Made by a program: the position numbers and the translations under genes. From Weissella ceti (GTDB taxonomy: Bacteria; Bacillota; Bacilli; Lactobacillales; Lactobacillaceae), in contig NZ_CP074441.1 of assembly GCF_018394055.1 (NCBI RefSeq), forward strand, positions 1,178,001 through 1,242,000: DNA of 64,000 nucleotides. Reading direction: 5' to 3'. Shown piece after piece: positions 45,078 to 55,639 of the stretch. Under the pieces are notes generated by a model, which did no database searches, had not been told where the DNA came from, and saw nothing but the letters and a program-made list of their open reading frames with translations. How positions within the stretch are numbered: position 1 is the stretch's first letter; each line of letters begins with the position of its first letter.

Positions 45078-45791
45078 TTAGTAAAAAATCCCATTTAAAC
45101 GTGTCAAGACACCAAATACCAGCGCGCCTAGTATGATAGCTGTACTTACGTAAGCTAAGATTGTCGTTGTCTTAGATGACTTAAAAGTATTTTGCGCATA
45201 GCGGCTTTGAATCAAACCACCCGTTAAGGTCAATCCCATCAAGAAACCACCTACGTGGGCCCAGATACCAATTGAGGAATCGAATAAACTGAAGACGACA
45301 TTCATCCCCACAAAAATAATCATCGTCTGCATTTGTTCCCGCCAGACACCCCGACGATTTTCTCGTAGTCCTAGATAGATAATCGCACCGACTAAGGTAA
45401 ATGCGCCCCCAGATGCACCTAAACTAATCACAAGGACATTTCCTAGTAACATAGCAAATAAGTTACCGCCAATCACACCAACTAGAAATAACACGGCTAA
45501 TTGAAGGGATCCTAGCGACATTTCTAATAGACGACCAATGAAATAAATGACTACCACATTTAACAACATATGTGTCAATGAGACGTGAATAAAGCCAGCC
45601 GTTAATAGCCGCCACCATTCATTTTGAGCGAATACTGCCGCCGGCACTAAACCACCAAAGTTGTACATAGTCGCCATATCAATGGTTAAGCTACCTGACC
45701 GTAGGGCTTCAGCTAAATAAATAACAACTAATAAAACACTCAAACCAACTGCCACTGGGACTTGTTTAAATTCTCGTTCAAAATTATGCAT
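45078..45791 (-). CDS. gluP: Rhomboid family intramembrane serine protease (GluP-like)
   Basis: 237 residues, six to seven membrane segments. Catalytic dyad S127 in LGASGGAF and H179 in WAHVGGFLMG; the loop WWRLLTAGFIHVSLTHMLLN is the conserved L1/TM2 block (cited as WWRLLTAGFIHVSLTH). It lacks the C-terminal TPR part of B. subtilis GluP. It cleaves membrane protein substrates in the lipid bilayer. It overlaps the 3' end of the cyclo-ligase gene by 8 bp. Confidence 0.92.
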   Translation of the reverse strand: MHNFEREFKQVPVAVGLSVLLVVIYLAEALRSGSLTIDMATMYNFGGLVPAAVFAQNEWWRLLTAGFIHVSLTHMLLNVVVIYFIGRLLEMSLGSLQLAVLFLVGVIGGNLFAMLLGNVLVISLGASGGAFTLVGAIIYLGLRENRRGVWREQMQTMIIFVGMNVVFSLFDSSIGIWAHVGGFLMGLTLTGGLIQSRYAQNTFKSSKTTTILAYVSTAIILGALVFGVLTRLNGIFY

Positions 45792-46344
45792 GTTCTGCTC
45801 CTATCACCAATACTTGTTTAACTCGTTGATCAAATTCGTCCACTTGCCAAATCGGCTCTTCAAAGTAAAAGGGGGCACTCACGATACCTAGCGTCGGCAC
45901 CACTGGATACTTCATTAGTAAACGATCATAGTAACCACCACCAAAGCCAACTCGACTCCCATCACGACTAAAAGCCAATCCTGGGACGACAATTAAGTCG
46001 AGGTGATTGATGTCTGCTAACGTATCTCCTATTGGCTCCAACATGCCAAAACGATGTTCCTCATACTCAGTCGCTTCGGTAATCCGAATAAAGTTTAATT
46101 GACGTCCTGGTGCCACCTTAGGTAAATAGACTTCCTTCTTTTGTAACAAAGCCGTTTGAATCAATAACTGCGTTGGTAGCTCATTATTTTGTGCCAAGGT
46201 TAGTGCAATCTTTTCTGCTTCCTGCCAGTTTGGTAATACAGTCACCTTTTTGACCATTTCTTGCATTAAAGTAGCACGTATTGTTGAACTTTGTTGTTCG
46301 TAGAAGGCCTGAGCCTTTTTTCTAATCACTTGTTTCGTTTCCAT
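45784..46344 (-). CDS. 5-formyltetrahydrofolate cyclo-ligase
   Basis: 186 residues from the ATG at 46344 (GAGGCG upstream). Family motifs: RKKAQAFYEQQ N-terminal helix, RFGMLEPIGD near residue 110, and the ATP/folate motif LAFSRDGSRVGFGGGYYDRLL. It converts 5-formyl-THF to 5,10-methenyl-THF with ATP. First gene of the gluP-yqgQ-glk cluster, as with yqgN in Bacillus. Confidence 0.93.
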   Translation of the reverse strand: METKQVIRKKAQAFYEQQSSTIRATLMQEMVKKVTVLPNWQEAEKIALTLAQNNELPTQLLIQTALLQKKEVYLPKVAPGRQLNFIRITEATEYEEHRFGMLEPIGDTLADINHLDLIVVPGLAFSRDGSRVGFGGGYYDRLLMKYPVVPTLGIVSAPFYFEEPIWQVDEFDQRVKQVLVIGAEHA

Positions 46345-46370
46345 CTTTGTTCGCCTCGTTTTCAGGATAC

Positions 46371-46400
46371 AAAAAAACTGAATCATTTCTGATTCAGTTT
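46371..46400 (-). terminator. Terminator of the PBP2b gene
   Basis: Stem AAACTGAATCA/TGATTCAGTTT with T run on the minus strand, placed 44 bp after the pbp stop and before the cyclo-ligase start. Confidence 0.85.
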
Positions 46401-46443
46401 AACATATCGTCTATTAGCGTGAAGATTTCACCTCTCAGAAATC

Positions 46444-48513
46444 TTACTTTTCATCGTTCTTTTGCTTGTCAGCACCAGTTTCTGGGTTAACACGCACATT
46501 CTTCCAGAACGCATCTAGAATTTCATTGGCGATTGTTTGGTTAACAATGGTTTCCATTTGTGCCGGCACTCCCGGAATGACAACTGACAAAGCAACGTCT
46601 TCACCTGGAACAAAGGCTACTAATGAGTAAGTTAGTGTACTTGCACCATTAGTAAATGTTTCTGCCGTACCTGTCTTAGCAAAGACCGTTGGCTTTTGCT
46701 TTTGCAATGGACGACCAGTCATAAATTTACTGCTTCCATTAACAACCTTGTCCATACCATCTAGAATCACTTGACGTTCGGCTGCCGTCCAGTTCACTGT
46801 CCCTAGTACTTCTGGCTGCATTGTTGTCGCAACACGATCTTGACGCCCGTTTTCACGGTGTTGAATTTGTTGTACCACACGCGGACGGATACGGTAACCA
46901 CCATTGGCAATCGTTGAAACATATTGCGCTAATTGCATCGTCGTATACGTATCGTACTGACCGAATGATTCGTCTAACGCATTACCAATACGTTCACGGC
47001 TAGCTTCACCACGTACACCAGATGTTTCGCCTGGCAAATCAATTCCAGTCTTGACCCCCAAACCGAAGGCATTAAATCCTTGACGCATTGTCGTGAAAAT
47101 TTCTGGATTCAAAGCTCCCAAGTCCATTCCAGCAGAGTAATTTAATCCACCCATCTTCAGCATCAATTGCATCACATACGAGTTAGAAGATACCATCAAG
47201 GCATCTGACCCGGTCAACGGAATTGAATTTTCACCATTCTTGTTAAACCATGATGACTTAGATGCTGTTCCAGCAATTTCAATCGGCCTATCGACAAATG
47301 TATTATTCTTTGGGGTAATTGTCTTCGTCAACAAACCTTGTGTAATCAAGGCGGGCTTAACAACAGATCCAACAACCGCAGAACTATTAATCGTTGCCAT
47401 CGCATCATCTTGCGACTTTCCATTTGAATTAGTAATTCCGTTCATCGCATAGATTCCACCCGTTGATGGATTCATTACAACTGAGTAAGCACCTTGAGTT
47501 GTCCCACCAGGCATGTTTTTACGTAGAATCTTTTGCACTTCTGATTGGAACTTTGAGTTGATTGACAACGTCATATTATCCCCAGATTGACCAGCGAAAC
47601 GGACCTTTTCAGTATTTTCACCTTCTGAGTTTTGCGTCACTTCAACTTCACGCTTCGTTCCACGCAATGCGTCTTCATAAAACATTTCTAGGTTAGAGGT
47701 TCCAACAGAATCATCTCGTGAGTATCCTTCTGTTAGCATTTGGTTAACGCGATCTTCAGGTAGTCCCGTTGTAGACGTTGAGACACGTCCTAAGATTGAC
47801 GCCATCAAATCATCATCTTTCACCCCTTGGCGCTTGTAGTATAGTCCAACACGCACACCAGGCAATAGGGCTTGACGTTCCCCAATACTAGCAATTTCCT
47901 CACTGGTAACGTCATCTTCCTTCAAGTAAACCGTTGATAGCGCGTACGCATTCAGCATCTTTTGGAAAATCATGGCATTGTTCTTTTGTTGATCACTCAA
48001 TTTAACAATGTCTGGATTAGCATTCACATATGTCTTTAACGCTTCCACGTATGGGTCAGTTCCAGGTGCCTTAGTCGTACCACTTAATTCGGCTACTTGC
48101 TTTTGATTATCTTTATCTTGCAAGAAGTACAAACGAACATTGGCATCTGACAAACGCTTTGTATCAATCTTCAAATGTTCCCCAACTGCATTCGCAATGG
48201 CATACATTTCTTTTTCCGTTACAAACTTTGGCTTTGTATACGTAATCGCTTGGTTTCCTTCGTTTGATACCAACTTACGCCCAGTACTGTCAAAGATCAT
48301 GCCACGTTGGACACCAACTTGTTCGATACTCTTTTCAGCACTATTAACTTCATGTTTGTATTTTGCTGTATCTGTGATTTGTAAATTAGCTAATCGAATT
48401 GCCAACAATCCTAGCATCACAATGACAATTCCCATTAAAATATTTAGTCGCGCTGGGATACGTGATGAAGCCTGACGCTTCCCACGACTACCGCGTCGTT
48501 TTGGTGCTTGCAT
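46444..48513 (-). CDS. pbp2b: Class B penicillin-binding protein, PBP2b type
   Basis: 689 residues: basic cytoplasmic tail, membrane helix about 24-46, dimerisation domain with RGMIFDSTGRKL, and a transpeptidase domain. Active-site motifs are S383-VVK, SSN at 442-444 and KTG at 613-615. It crosslinks peptidoglycan outside the membrane, working with a RodA/FtsW partner. PBP2b versus septal PBP2x: no C-terminal PASTA domains, favouring PBP2b (elongation). Single-gene unit. Confidence 0.92.
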   Translation of the reverse strand: MQAPKRRGSRGKRQASSRIPARLNILMGIVIVMLGLLAIRLANLQITDTAKYKHEVNSAEKSIEQVGVQRGMIFDSTGRKLVSNEGNQAITYTKPKFVTEKEMYAIANAVGEHLKIDTKRLSDANVRLYFLQDKDNQKQVAELSGTTKAPGTDPYVEALKTYVNANPDIVKLSDQQKNNAMIFQKMLNAYALSTVYLKEDDVTSEEIASIGERQALLPGVRVGLYYKRQGVKDDDLMASILGRVSTSTTGLPEDRVNQMLTEGYSRDDSVGTSNLEMFYEDALRGTKREVEVTQNSEGENTEKVRFAGQSGDNMTLSINSKFQSEVQKILRKNMPGGTTQGAYSVVMNPSTGGIYAMNGITNSNGKSQDDAMATINSSAVVGSVVKPALITQGLLTKTITPKNNTFVDRPIEIAGTASKSSWFNKNGENSIPLTGSDALMVSSNSYVMQLMLKMGGLNYSAGMDLGALNPEIFTTMRQGFNAFGLGVKTGIDLPGETSGVRGEASRERIGNALDESFGQYDTYTTMQLAQYVSTIANGGYRIRPRVVQQIQHRENGRQDRVATTMQPEVLGTVNWTAAERQVILDGMDKVVNGSSKFMTGRPLQKQKPTVFAKTGTAETFTNGASTLTYSLVAFVPGEDVALSVVIPGVPAQMETIVNQTIANEILDAFWKNVRVNPETGADKQKNDEK

Positions 48514-48665
48514 GGTTTTACCCCTTTAACTTGTTCTTCATGTAATGTTGCTATTGTAGCATAATTCAAGCGTCATTTTTATGTCCGTGCTCAATTCTTA
48601 CTATTAAATATCATTTGCAGATGTGTTTTAATGGTATTAGTTATATTTCGTAGGAGGAAGATATT

Positions 48666-51293
48666 TTGGCCAGTTTAAATCCAATGCGTTGGCAACATAA
48701 AACACGTCTATTATGGCTTAGTTTTATGTTACCCGCGGTCTTTATGACCTTATATTTTGCCTACCGACAAATGGCCCCATTTGGGGACAATACCATCTTA
48801 ACCGTTGACCTAGGCCAACAGTACATTGACTTTTTCGAGGCGTTTCGCACCGCCATCATCCATGACCCTAGTCAATTATTCTTTAACTTCAGTAAAGGAT
48901 TAGGCGGCGAAATGTATGGCGATTGGGCTTATTACCTTTTAAGCCCCACTAATATTATTTTGTTATTTTTCCCAAATACATATTTACCGGCTGGTATTTT
49001 ATGGCTAACCGTTATCAAGTATGGACTGGCCAGCTTAAGTTTTGGTTATGCACTTTATAAATTAAATTGGCAACGTAATTACGCTGTTCCTATTTTTGGC
49101 TTCGCCTATTCTCAGTGTGGTTGGTTCGTTGCCAATCAATTAAATGTCATTTGGCTTGATGCCGCCATTTTATTGCCGCTGATTATTTTAGGGATTGAAT
49201 ATCTATTTGATCATAGACCAGGTTGGTTCTATGTCATCACCCTAACCATGTGTATTATTTGTAACTACTACATGGCTTACATGGTTGGTCTCTTTGTTGT
49301 TTGTTATGTCTTTTGGCGTTTATTTGTCTATCAGTTAAGTTGGAATCAACGTTTTAGATTAGTCCGCCAATTTACAGCCTACACGTTAATTGCCATTGGG
49401 GTATCTGCGATTGTCTGGTTACCGACTGCCTACACGCTATTAGGCAGTAAAGGGCAATACATGTTGCAGAACCTAACATGGACCTTCCAATATATGCCAC
49501 CCGATATCTTAGCTAAGTTTTTCGGTGGCACATTCAATTTCGATCAAATGCCTAGTGGTTTGCCAAATATTTTTGTTGGGTCAATTCCCCTGATTACCTT
49601 CTGGGCATGTTTAATAACGCGTAAGATTCGATGGCAAACTAAAGTAGCCACAGTTATTGTGACAACTTTCTTAGTTATTTCAATGATGTTTGCCCCATTA
49701 GATTTGATGTGGCATGGGTTCCAATATCCGGTTTGGTATCCATACCGTTTCTCTTTTGTTTTCTGTTTCTGGTTATTGTGGTTATGTGCTGCAACTTGGC
49801 ATCCCAACTTCCGAATCAGTCTGAAGCAAAGCGTCAGCCTATTCATTGTGGCTGTCGTTGCATGGCTTTGGTTGGCCGCACGTTATGAAGATCTAAATTT
49901 CTTAAGTTTGTCACAACTTACGGTTGGAATTGTATTCTTCTTACTATTTTTACTTTGCTTAACACTTCCATACAAACAAATTTATTGGGGTGTATTAGTG
50001 AGTATCTTGGTCTTAATCGAAATGAGTTCAAGTACCATTTTAACTTTGAACAATTTCTCTTACTTATCAAATTCAGAGTATCAAACGAGCATTAAAAATC
50101 TCAATACAATCACCGCGAATCTGCCTCAAGATAAGCAAGACTTCTATCGCGTTACACAAAGTTTCCACCGTACTAAGGGTGATCCTTTGCAAGGACACTA
50201 TTATGGTGGTTCCACTTTCTCATCTGGCCTTGAGCACCAACAAAGTGATTTCATGGCTACGATTGGTCAACCTGAAGGTGATAACTATATCAACTATACC
50301 AATGGTACATTGGTCACTGATAGTTGGCTAAGCATGCGTTACTTAATGCAGAGCAATGGCTTGCAACAAAGTACTCCGGGAACCCCTGCGGCGGATCAAG
50401 TATTCCCACGTTATGATACCAACGGAATCTATGACCTCTATGCCGCCAATCCACTAACCCTGTTGTCGGAAAACCCATATAGCTTACCCTTAGGGTTTAT
50501 GGCCAACGATCAATTGCACGCTATTCAACTACAACCGAATACCCCGTTGCTAAATCAAAACACACTTTGGTCTGCTGCGACTAATCAAAAGAAACCTTTA
50601 TTTACTAAAGCTGATTTTTCTAGCGCTATCAGTCGTAACACTTCAACACCAACGCAAGTGACCAATGCAAGTTTCACAAAGAAAGATCATAAGAAACCAG
50701 CCAGTCTTGAATTAAGCTTTGTTGCAACGTCAAATGATCCCTATTACCTAACACTAGGTAATAGTGTTACCGCCGATGCTACAACCATCACACTTAATGG
50801 TCGTGAGTTAGGACGGATTCCAAGTCATCGTCATACGATTGTCTTACCCCTAACTGCTGGTAAAGTAGGTAAAGTTCAAACCATTAAATTTGATTTCCAT
50901 GAAGATGACCTTTGGCTACAAAATGTGGCATTGTACCGCTTGAACATGGCTCCTTTCAAAGCCGGCATCAAAGAACTTAAGCAGCAAGAATTAAAGTTGT
51001 CACACTTCTCTGATACACATATCACCGGTACAATCACCGCGACGTCAGATCAACGATATCTAACAACAAGTATTCCAAATAGCAAAGGTTGGCATGTTTA
51101 CGTTGATGGCAAACCCGCTGAAATTGAACCAACGCTTGATTTCTTTATTGGTCTTTCATTAACACCAGGTGAACATGAAATCATGTTCACTTATCGCCCA
51201 CCTTGGCTAATAATTGGTGCAATTATCTCCGCATTGGCTCTGTCAGTGGGAGTAACCGCATTCATTTTTCAACGCCGTAATCAAAAAAACTAA
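48666..51293 (+). CDS. yfhO: YfhO family membrane glycosyltransferase-like protein
   Basis: 875 residues. A TTG start is chosen because AGGAGG lies 7 bp upstream; the next ATG is at 48684. About 13 membrane segments, then an extracellular C-terminal domain (about 440-840) and a last helix (848-866). N-terminal TILTVDLGQQYIDFF with the GT-C-like Asp, and SKGLGGEMYGDWAYYLLSPTNI are YfhO marks. YfhO adds sugars (GlcNAc) to lipoteichoic or wall teichoic acid at the outer face. Own promoter region, no neighbours in the operon. Confidence 0.88.
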   Translation: MASLNPMRWQHKTRLLWLSFMLPAVFMTLYFAYRQMAPFGDNTILTVDLGQQYIDFFEAFRTAIIHDPSQLFFNFSKGLGGEMYGDWAYYLLSPTNIILLFFPNTYLPAGILWLTVIKYGLASLSFGYALYKLNWQRNYAVPIFGFAYSQCGWFVANQLNVIWLDAAILLPLIILGIEYLFDHRPGWFYVITLTMCIICNYYMAYMVGLFVVCYVFWRLFVYQLSWNQRFRLVRQFTAYTLIAIGVSAIVWLPTAYTLLGSKGQYMLQNLTWTFQYMPPDILAKFFGGTFNFDQMPSGLPNIFVGSIPLITFWACLITRKIRWQTKVATVIVTTFLVISMMFAPLDLMWHGFQYPVWYPYRFSFVFCFWLLWLCAATWHPNFRISLKQSVSLFIVAVVAWLWLAARYEDLNFLSLSQLTVGIVFFLLFLLCLTLPYKQIYWGVLVSILVLIEMSSSTILTLNNFSYLSNSEYQTSIKNLNTITANLPQDKQDFYRVTQSFHRTKGDPLQGHYYGGSTFSSGLEHQQSDFMATIGQPEGDNYINYTNGTLVTDSWLSMRYLMQSNGLQQSTPGTPAADQVFPRYDTNGIYDLYAANPLTLLSENPYSLPLGFMANDQLHAIQLQPNTPLLNQNTLWSAATNQKKPLFTKADFSSAISRNTSTPTQVTNASFTKKDHKKPASLELSFVATSNDPYYLTLGNSVTADATTITLNGRELGRIPSHRHTIVLPLTAGKVGKVQTIKFDFHEDDLWLQNVALYRLNMAPFKAGIKELKQQELKLSHFSDTHITGTITATSDQRYLTTSIPNSKGWHVYVDGKPAEIEPTLDFFIGLSLTPGEHEIMFTYRPPWLIIGAIISALALSVGVTAFIFQRRNQKN

Positions 51294-51382
51294 CTTTACA
51301 GACTTGAAACAACATGATAACCTAGCATTTGAAACCATACGAGTTATGAGTAAAATTTATTTATAGGGACAAGGACATACGC

Positions 51383-51868
51383 ATGAGCGCAGAAAAAGAA
51401 TATCCAATGACGGCCGACGGCCAACAAAAACTTGAAGATGAACTAAACACGTTGATTATGGAAACACGTGCCGAAATTACTGGCCGTATCCAAAACGCCC
51501 GAAGCTTTGGAGATCTTTCTGAAAACTCAGAATACCAATCAGCTAAGGATGAACAAGCCTTCGTTGAAGGACGTATCAAGACATTGCAACACATGCTTGA
51601 TAACGCTGTTATCATCGACTCATCTGAAGTTGCTTCAGATGAAGTGTCTGTTGGTAAGATTGTCACGTTCAAGGAACTTCCTGACGAAGAACCAGAAACA
51701 TACAGCATCGTTGGTGCCGTTGAAGCTGATCCTCTAGAAGGTAAGATTTCAAACGAATCACCAATCGCTAAGGCTTTGCTTGGACACGTTATCGGTGACC
51801 AAGTTGAAGTACCACTTCCTAACGGAATTGTGATTACTGTTGAAATCTTGGCAGTCGAAGCTGCTTAA
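51383..51868 (+). CDS. greA: Transcription elongation factor GreA
   Basis: 161 residues: N-terminal coiled coil with the acidic tip [16 protein letters not shown] (Asp/Glu that reach the polymerase active site), and a C-terminal FKBP-like domain with [17 protein letters not shown] and [14 protein letters not shown]. It stimulates RNA polymerase to cleave backtracked transcripts. AAGGA lies before the ATG; the terminator follows directly. Confidence 0.96.
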   Translation: MSAEKEYPMTADGQQKLEDELNTLIMETRAEITGRIQNARSFGDLSENSEYQSAKDEQAFVEGRIKTLQHMLDNAVIIDSSEVASDEVSVGKIVTFKELPDEEPETYSIVGAVEADPLEGKISNESPIAKALLGHVIGDQVEVPLPNGIVITVEILAVEAA

Positions 51869-51870
51869 TT

Positions 51871-51903
51871 AAAAAGACCACTACTGATGTAGTGGTCTTT
51901 TTT
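51871..51903 (+). terminator. Terminator of greA
   Basis: Stem AAAGACCACTAC/GTAGTGGTCTTT, loop TGAT, then T run. Confidence 0.93.
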
Positions 51904-51991
51904 GTATCTTCAAGGATCCTCATATCTTTGCACTTATGTTGTATCTCCTCCACCAATGCAACTATCCGGAAAGAGCTGAATTAAAGCCAAC

Positions 51992-52022
51992 AAAAAAGGA
52001 CTGTGAAACTCACAGTCCTTTT
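51992..52022 (-). terminator. Terminator of mltG
   Basis: Stem AAGGACTGTG/CACAGTCCTT with six T on the minus strand, 15 bp after the stop. Confidence 0.92.
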
Positions 52023-52037
52023 CTTTGTTTATACAAT

Positions 52038-53159
52038 TTATTCAGGCTTATCTAGTAATCCGATTTGATCGTTATCAGCTTGAACTGAGTCAGTCAAACC
52101 AAGATGCGCATCGTAATCGTGTGAATAGTAAATTTTACCATCCTTCAAGTTAGCCACGAAATACAAGTAATCTTGTTCACGATCCTTAGGGTTCAATACA
52201 GCCAAGACTGCATTCACACTAGGGTTGTTCATTGGACCAGGTCCAAAGCCAGCGTGTACATAATTATTGTATGGATCTTCGTTTTGAACATCCTTAATAC
52301 TCAAGTTAGCACGCTTTGTCTTCAACGCATACTTCGTTGAGACGTCAGATTGCAATGGCATATCAATGTCCAAACGGTTCAAGAAGACCCCTGCAATCTT
52401 ACCACGACTTTCCTTATCAACTCCTTCACGTTCAACAAGTGACGCAAGTGTCAAAACTTCGTGGATAGTCATCTTAGAATCCTTGATTTCCTTAAAGTAA
52501 GGCTTCAAAGCGATGTATTCTTGACGCACCATCATCGTTACCAAGTCTTCAACGGTTTCTGCATCTTGCCAGTTATATGTGGCTGGGTATAGGTACCCTT
52601 CCAACAAGTAACGGACACCCTTTGCCTTAGCCGCTGAATCAAGCAAACCAGGATAATCTGCCTTCAAAGCATCAAACAACTTCTTGTCGTTAACTGCCTT
52701 CAAGAAACTCTTTTCACTAAAATTAGTCTTTTCACCGACTTGCTTAGCGATGTCATCAATGATTTCACCTTCACGAACAAGAATAACATTCTTGTTATTT
52801 GAAGGAACCGCTGATCCCCCAAGACGTAACGCTAACACAATGTCTTCAACCGGCATAGCAGGTGAAAGTTGGTAGTAGCCTGCCTTCAAATCTGTATAAT
52901 TTTCAGTACTTACGAAATTAACAAAGGCGCGTTGTGAGCGCAATACACCGGCTTCGCTCAAGGCTGACGCCATTTGCTTTGGTGATGAACCTTCCTTAAT
53001 ACGTACTTCACGCGCCTTATCATCCTTTGTGTTCAGCGCAGAGTAGTCTTGTTTATCGTTTTGAATGTAGGTCACTGTAATTCCTCCAACAACAACAATC
53101 ACCGTCATCGCTAGTAAGAACTTCACCCAACCTGGTAGTTTGGATAAAAACTTAATCAT
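52038..53159 (-). CDS. mltG: Endolytic transglycosylase MltG (YceG-like)
   Basis: 373 residues from the ATG at 53159 (GAGGAG 8 bp upstream). Membrane helix about 12-34, LysM-like region with REVRIKEGSSPKQMAS, then the YceG domain. Catalytic Glu E246 in LTLASLVEREG; EGYLYPATY and VFLNRLDIDMPLQSD and NNYVHAGFGPGPMNNPS are conserved blocks. It cuts nascent glycan strands near the membrane and sets their length. Own terminator; no operon partner. Confidence 0.94.
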   Translation of the reverse strand: MIKFLSKLPGWVKFLLAMTVIVVVGGITVTYIQNDKQDYSALNTKDDKAREVRIKEGSSPKQMASALSEAGVLRSQRAFVNFVSTENYTDLKAGYYQLSPAMPVEDIVLALRLGGSAVPSNNKNVILVREGEIIDDIAKQVGEKTNFSEKSFLKAVNDKKLFDALKADYPGLLDSAAKAKGVRYLLEGYLYPATYNWQDAETVEDLVTMMVRQEYIALKPYFKEIKDSKMTIHEVLTLASLVEREGVDKESRGKIAGVFLNRLDIDMPLQSDVSTKYALKTKRANLSIKDVQNEDPYNNYVHAGFGPGPMNNPSVNAVLAVLNPKDREQDYLYFVANLKDGKIYYSHDYDAHLGLTDSVQADNDQIGLLDKPE

Positions 53160-53218
53160 TAAATTCACTCCTCATGTATACGTAACACACGTTTTTTATG
53201 TGACTCTTATCCCGAATT

Positions 53219-55633
53219 CTATCGAATTTCAGCAGAAAAGGCAACATTTAATGCCTGTGTGATCTTTTCGATCGCTGCGTTAATGTCTTCGTCAACTAGT
53301 GTGTGCGCTGCATTTTCAAAGCGTAGTGAGTAGGCAACTGACTTCTTGTCTTCAGTCACATTGCTTCCAGTGTAAACGTCAAAGACTGTAACTGTCTTCA
53401 AATCTTCCCCACCGTTTTCACGAATGATGGCCATCAAATCAGCTGATGCGACATCACGATCAACCAAAATTGCCAAGTCACGTGAAATGGCTGGGAAACG
53501 TGACACAACTTCATAGTTTGTACCAGCAATGTGTAGGTCGGCAATCTTATCCATGTCAATTTCAAAGGCAACTGTTTGGTTAATCTTGTATGCCTTAGCA
53601 GTCAATGGATGTACTTCACCAATAAATCCAACAACTTCGTCATTAATGATGATATCGGCTGTACGACCTGGGTGCATTTCTGGACGTTCTGCATTTGGTA
53701 CAAAACGTGCTTCCATTCCCCAGTTAGTCAACAATTGTTCAACAATTCCCTTCAAAGTGAAGAAGTCAGCAACTTCTGCTCCTTGATCCCAGTTACGGGC
53801 ACGAAAATTACCTGACAAGACACCTGCTAGGTGTTCAGTTTCAAGTGGTTGTTGGTCATCCCCTTGTGCAGCGAAGACACGCCCTTGTTCGTACAAAGCC
53901 AAATCGCTTTGGTTACGAGCCGTGTTGTAAGCAACATCATCCAACAAGCTTGTCAACAAGCTACCACGCGTTGCGCGACGGTCTTGTGACATTGGGTAGC
54001 TCAATTCAACTGGTGTGCTATCAGTAATTGTAAATTGCGTTGCCTTTTCAGGTGTTGTCAAAACGTATGAGATGGCTTGGTTCAATCCCAATCCTTCTAG
54101 ATCATGACGTGTTGCACGCAATAGGCTTTGCTTAGGTGTTAGTTGCCCTGGTGTTGTTTCTCCAGTTGGCAAAGTTGCAGGTAGGTTATCGTAACCGTAC
54201 ATACGAGCAACTTCTTCAATCAAGTCAGCAGGAATTGTGATATCCCAACGACGTGCAGGGACTGAAACGGTAAAGCTATCGTTAACTTCAACAAATTCAA
54301 AGCCTAGACGTGTAAAGATAGCTGCAACATCTGAACCAGTGATTGTTGTTCCTAGCACATGGTTAATGTCATCAACACTAACCACAACTTCAGGGGCTTC
54401 GTAAGCTGCGTCTTGGGCAATGACTTGACCAGCCAAAACTTCACCACCCGCAATTTCAGCAATCAATGCTGCGGCGTGATCCAAAGCTTGGAATGTCATG
54501 GTCATGTCGACACCACGTTCGAAACGTTGTGAAGCTTCTGAGTGCAAGTTTTGGTCACGAGCTGCATGACGGATGGCCTTTGGTTCGAAAATCGCTGCTT
54601 CCAAGACAACGTCTTGTGTTTGAGCAGTTACTTCAGTAGATTGTCCACCCATAACTCCTGCAAACATCAATGCTTCATCACCAGATGCAATCACGAGGTC
54701 ACCAGCCGCAGCTTCACGGTCTTGGCCATCAAGTGTTGTAATCTTTTCTCCTGCAACGGCTTCACGTACGTGAAGTGCCTTTTCTGGCAAATTGTTGTAG
54801 TCAAAGGCATGCAATGGTTGTCCGTATGTCAACAACATCAAGTTTGTCACGTCGACAACGTTAGAGATTGGACGGATGCCCATCTTCCATAGACGTTGTT
54901 GCAACCAAAGTGGTGAATCACCTACCGTTACGTTCTTAACAACACGCACCCCGTACTTAGGTGCCAAAGCTGCATCAGCAGAAACTGAGATCATATCAGC
55001 TGCCGCTTCATTTGATTCAACCAATTCAAAGCTAGGTAGCTTAACTGGTTCGTCCATAATCGCGGCAACTTCCCAAGCAGTTCCATTCATTGACAACATG
55101 TCGGCACGGTTAGGTGTAATTCCTAGTTCCAAAACATTATCGTCAAAGCCAAGTACTTCAAGTGCGTTGTCACCAGCATTAAGCTTAGCTGATTCTTCTT
55201 CACTAAATACCCAGATGCCTTCGTCAAAGTCCTTAGGTGAAACCTTTTCTTCCAAACCAAGTTCTTGTAAGGCACACAACATACCGTTTGATGGGACACC
55301 ACGTAGCTTGCCCTTCTTGATCTTCACACCATCAGCGATAACTGACTTGTGCTTAGCCAAGATAACTGTTTGTCCAGCAGCGACGTTAGGAGCTCCAGTC
55401 ACAACTTGCACGGGTTCTTCTTCACCAGCATCCAATTGAGTCACAACCAAGTGATCTGAATCTTCGTGTGGTGCCACAGACAAAACCTTTGCAATCACGA
55501 TATTCTTCATATCACCTTGCAAATCGATTTGATCTTCTACTTCAACGGCTGTACGTGAAATCTTTTCGGCCAATTCATTTACTGGCAATGAAATAGGCAA
55601 GTATTCTTTTAACCAATCAACTGAAATCTTCAT
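53219..55633 (-). CDS. pheT: Phenylalanine-tRNA ligase beta subunit
   Basis: 804 residues, full length: N-terminal start MKISVDWLKEYLP, a tRNA-binding EMAP-like domain (VVTQLDAGEEEPVQVVTGAPNV, in part VVTGAPNV), B3/B4 editing region with SEASQRFERGVD, B5 domain, and a C-terminal anticodon-binding FDX-ACB domain (SRFPAISRDLAILVD). With PheS it forms the alpha2-beta2 enzyme that charges tRNA-Phe and edits Tyr mischarging. It starts 6 bp after pheS. Confidence 0.97.
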   Translation of the reverse strand: MKISVDWLKEYLPISLPVNELAEKISRTAVEVEDQIDLQGDMKNIVIAKVLSVAPHEDSDHLVVTQLDAGEEEPVQVVTGAPNVAAGQTVILAKHKSVIADGVKIKKGKLRGVPSNGMLCALQELGLEEKVSPKDFDEGIWVFSEEESAKLNAGDNALEVLGFDDNVLELGITPNRADMLSMNGTAWEVAAIMDEPVKLPSFELVESNEAAADMISVSADAALAPKYGVRVVKNVTVGDSPLWLQQRLWKMGIRPISNVVDVTNLMLLTYGQPLHAFDYNNLPEKALHVREAVAGEKITTLDGQDREAAAGDLVIASGDEALMFAGVMGGQSTEVTAQTQDVVLEAAIFEPKAIRHAARDQNLHSEASQRFERGVDMTMTFQALDHAAALIAEIAGGEVLAGQVIAQDAAYEAPEVVVSVDDINHVLGTTITGSDVAAIFTRLGFEFVEVNDSFTVSVPARRWDITIPADLIEEVARMYGYDNLPATLPTGETTPGQLTPKQSLLRATRHDLEGLGLNQAISYVLTTPEKATQFTITDSTPVELSYPMSQDRRATRGSLLTSLLDDVAYNTARNQSDLALYEQGRVFAAQGDDQQPLETEHLAGVLSGNFRARNWDQGAEVADFFTLKGIVEQLLTNWGMEARFVPNAERPEMHPGRTADIIINDEVVGFIGEVHPLTAKAYKINQTVAFEIDMDKIADLHIAGTNYEVVSRFPAISRDLAILVDRDVASADLMAIIRENGGEDLKTVTVFDVYTGSNVTEDKKSVAYSLRFENAAHTLVDEDINAAIEKITQALNVAFSAEIR

Positions 55634-55639
55634 TGATAA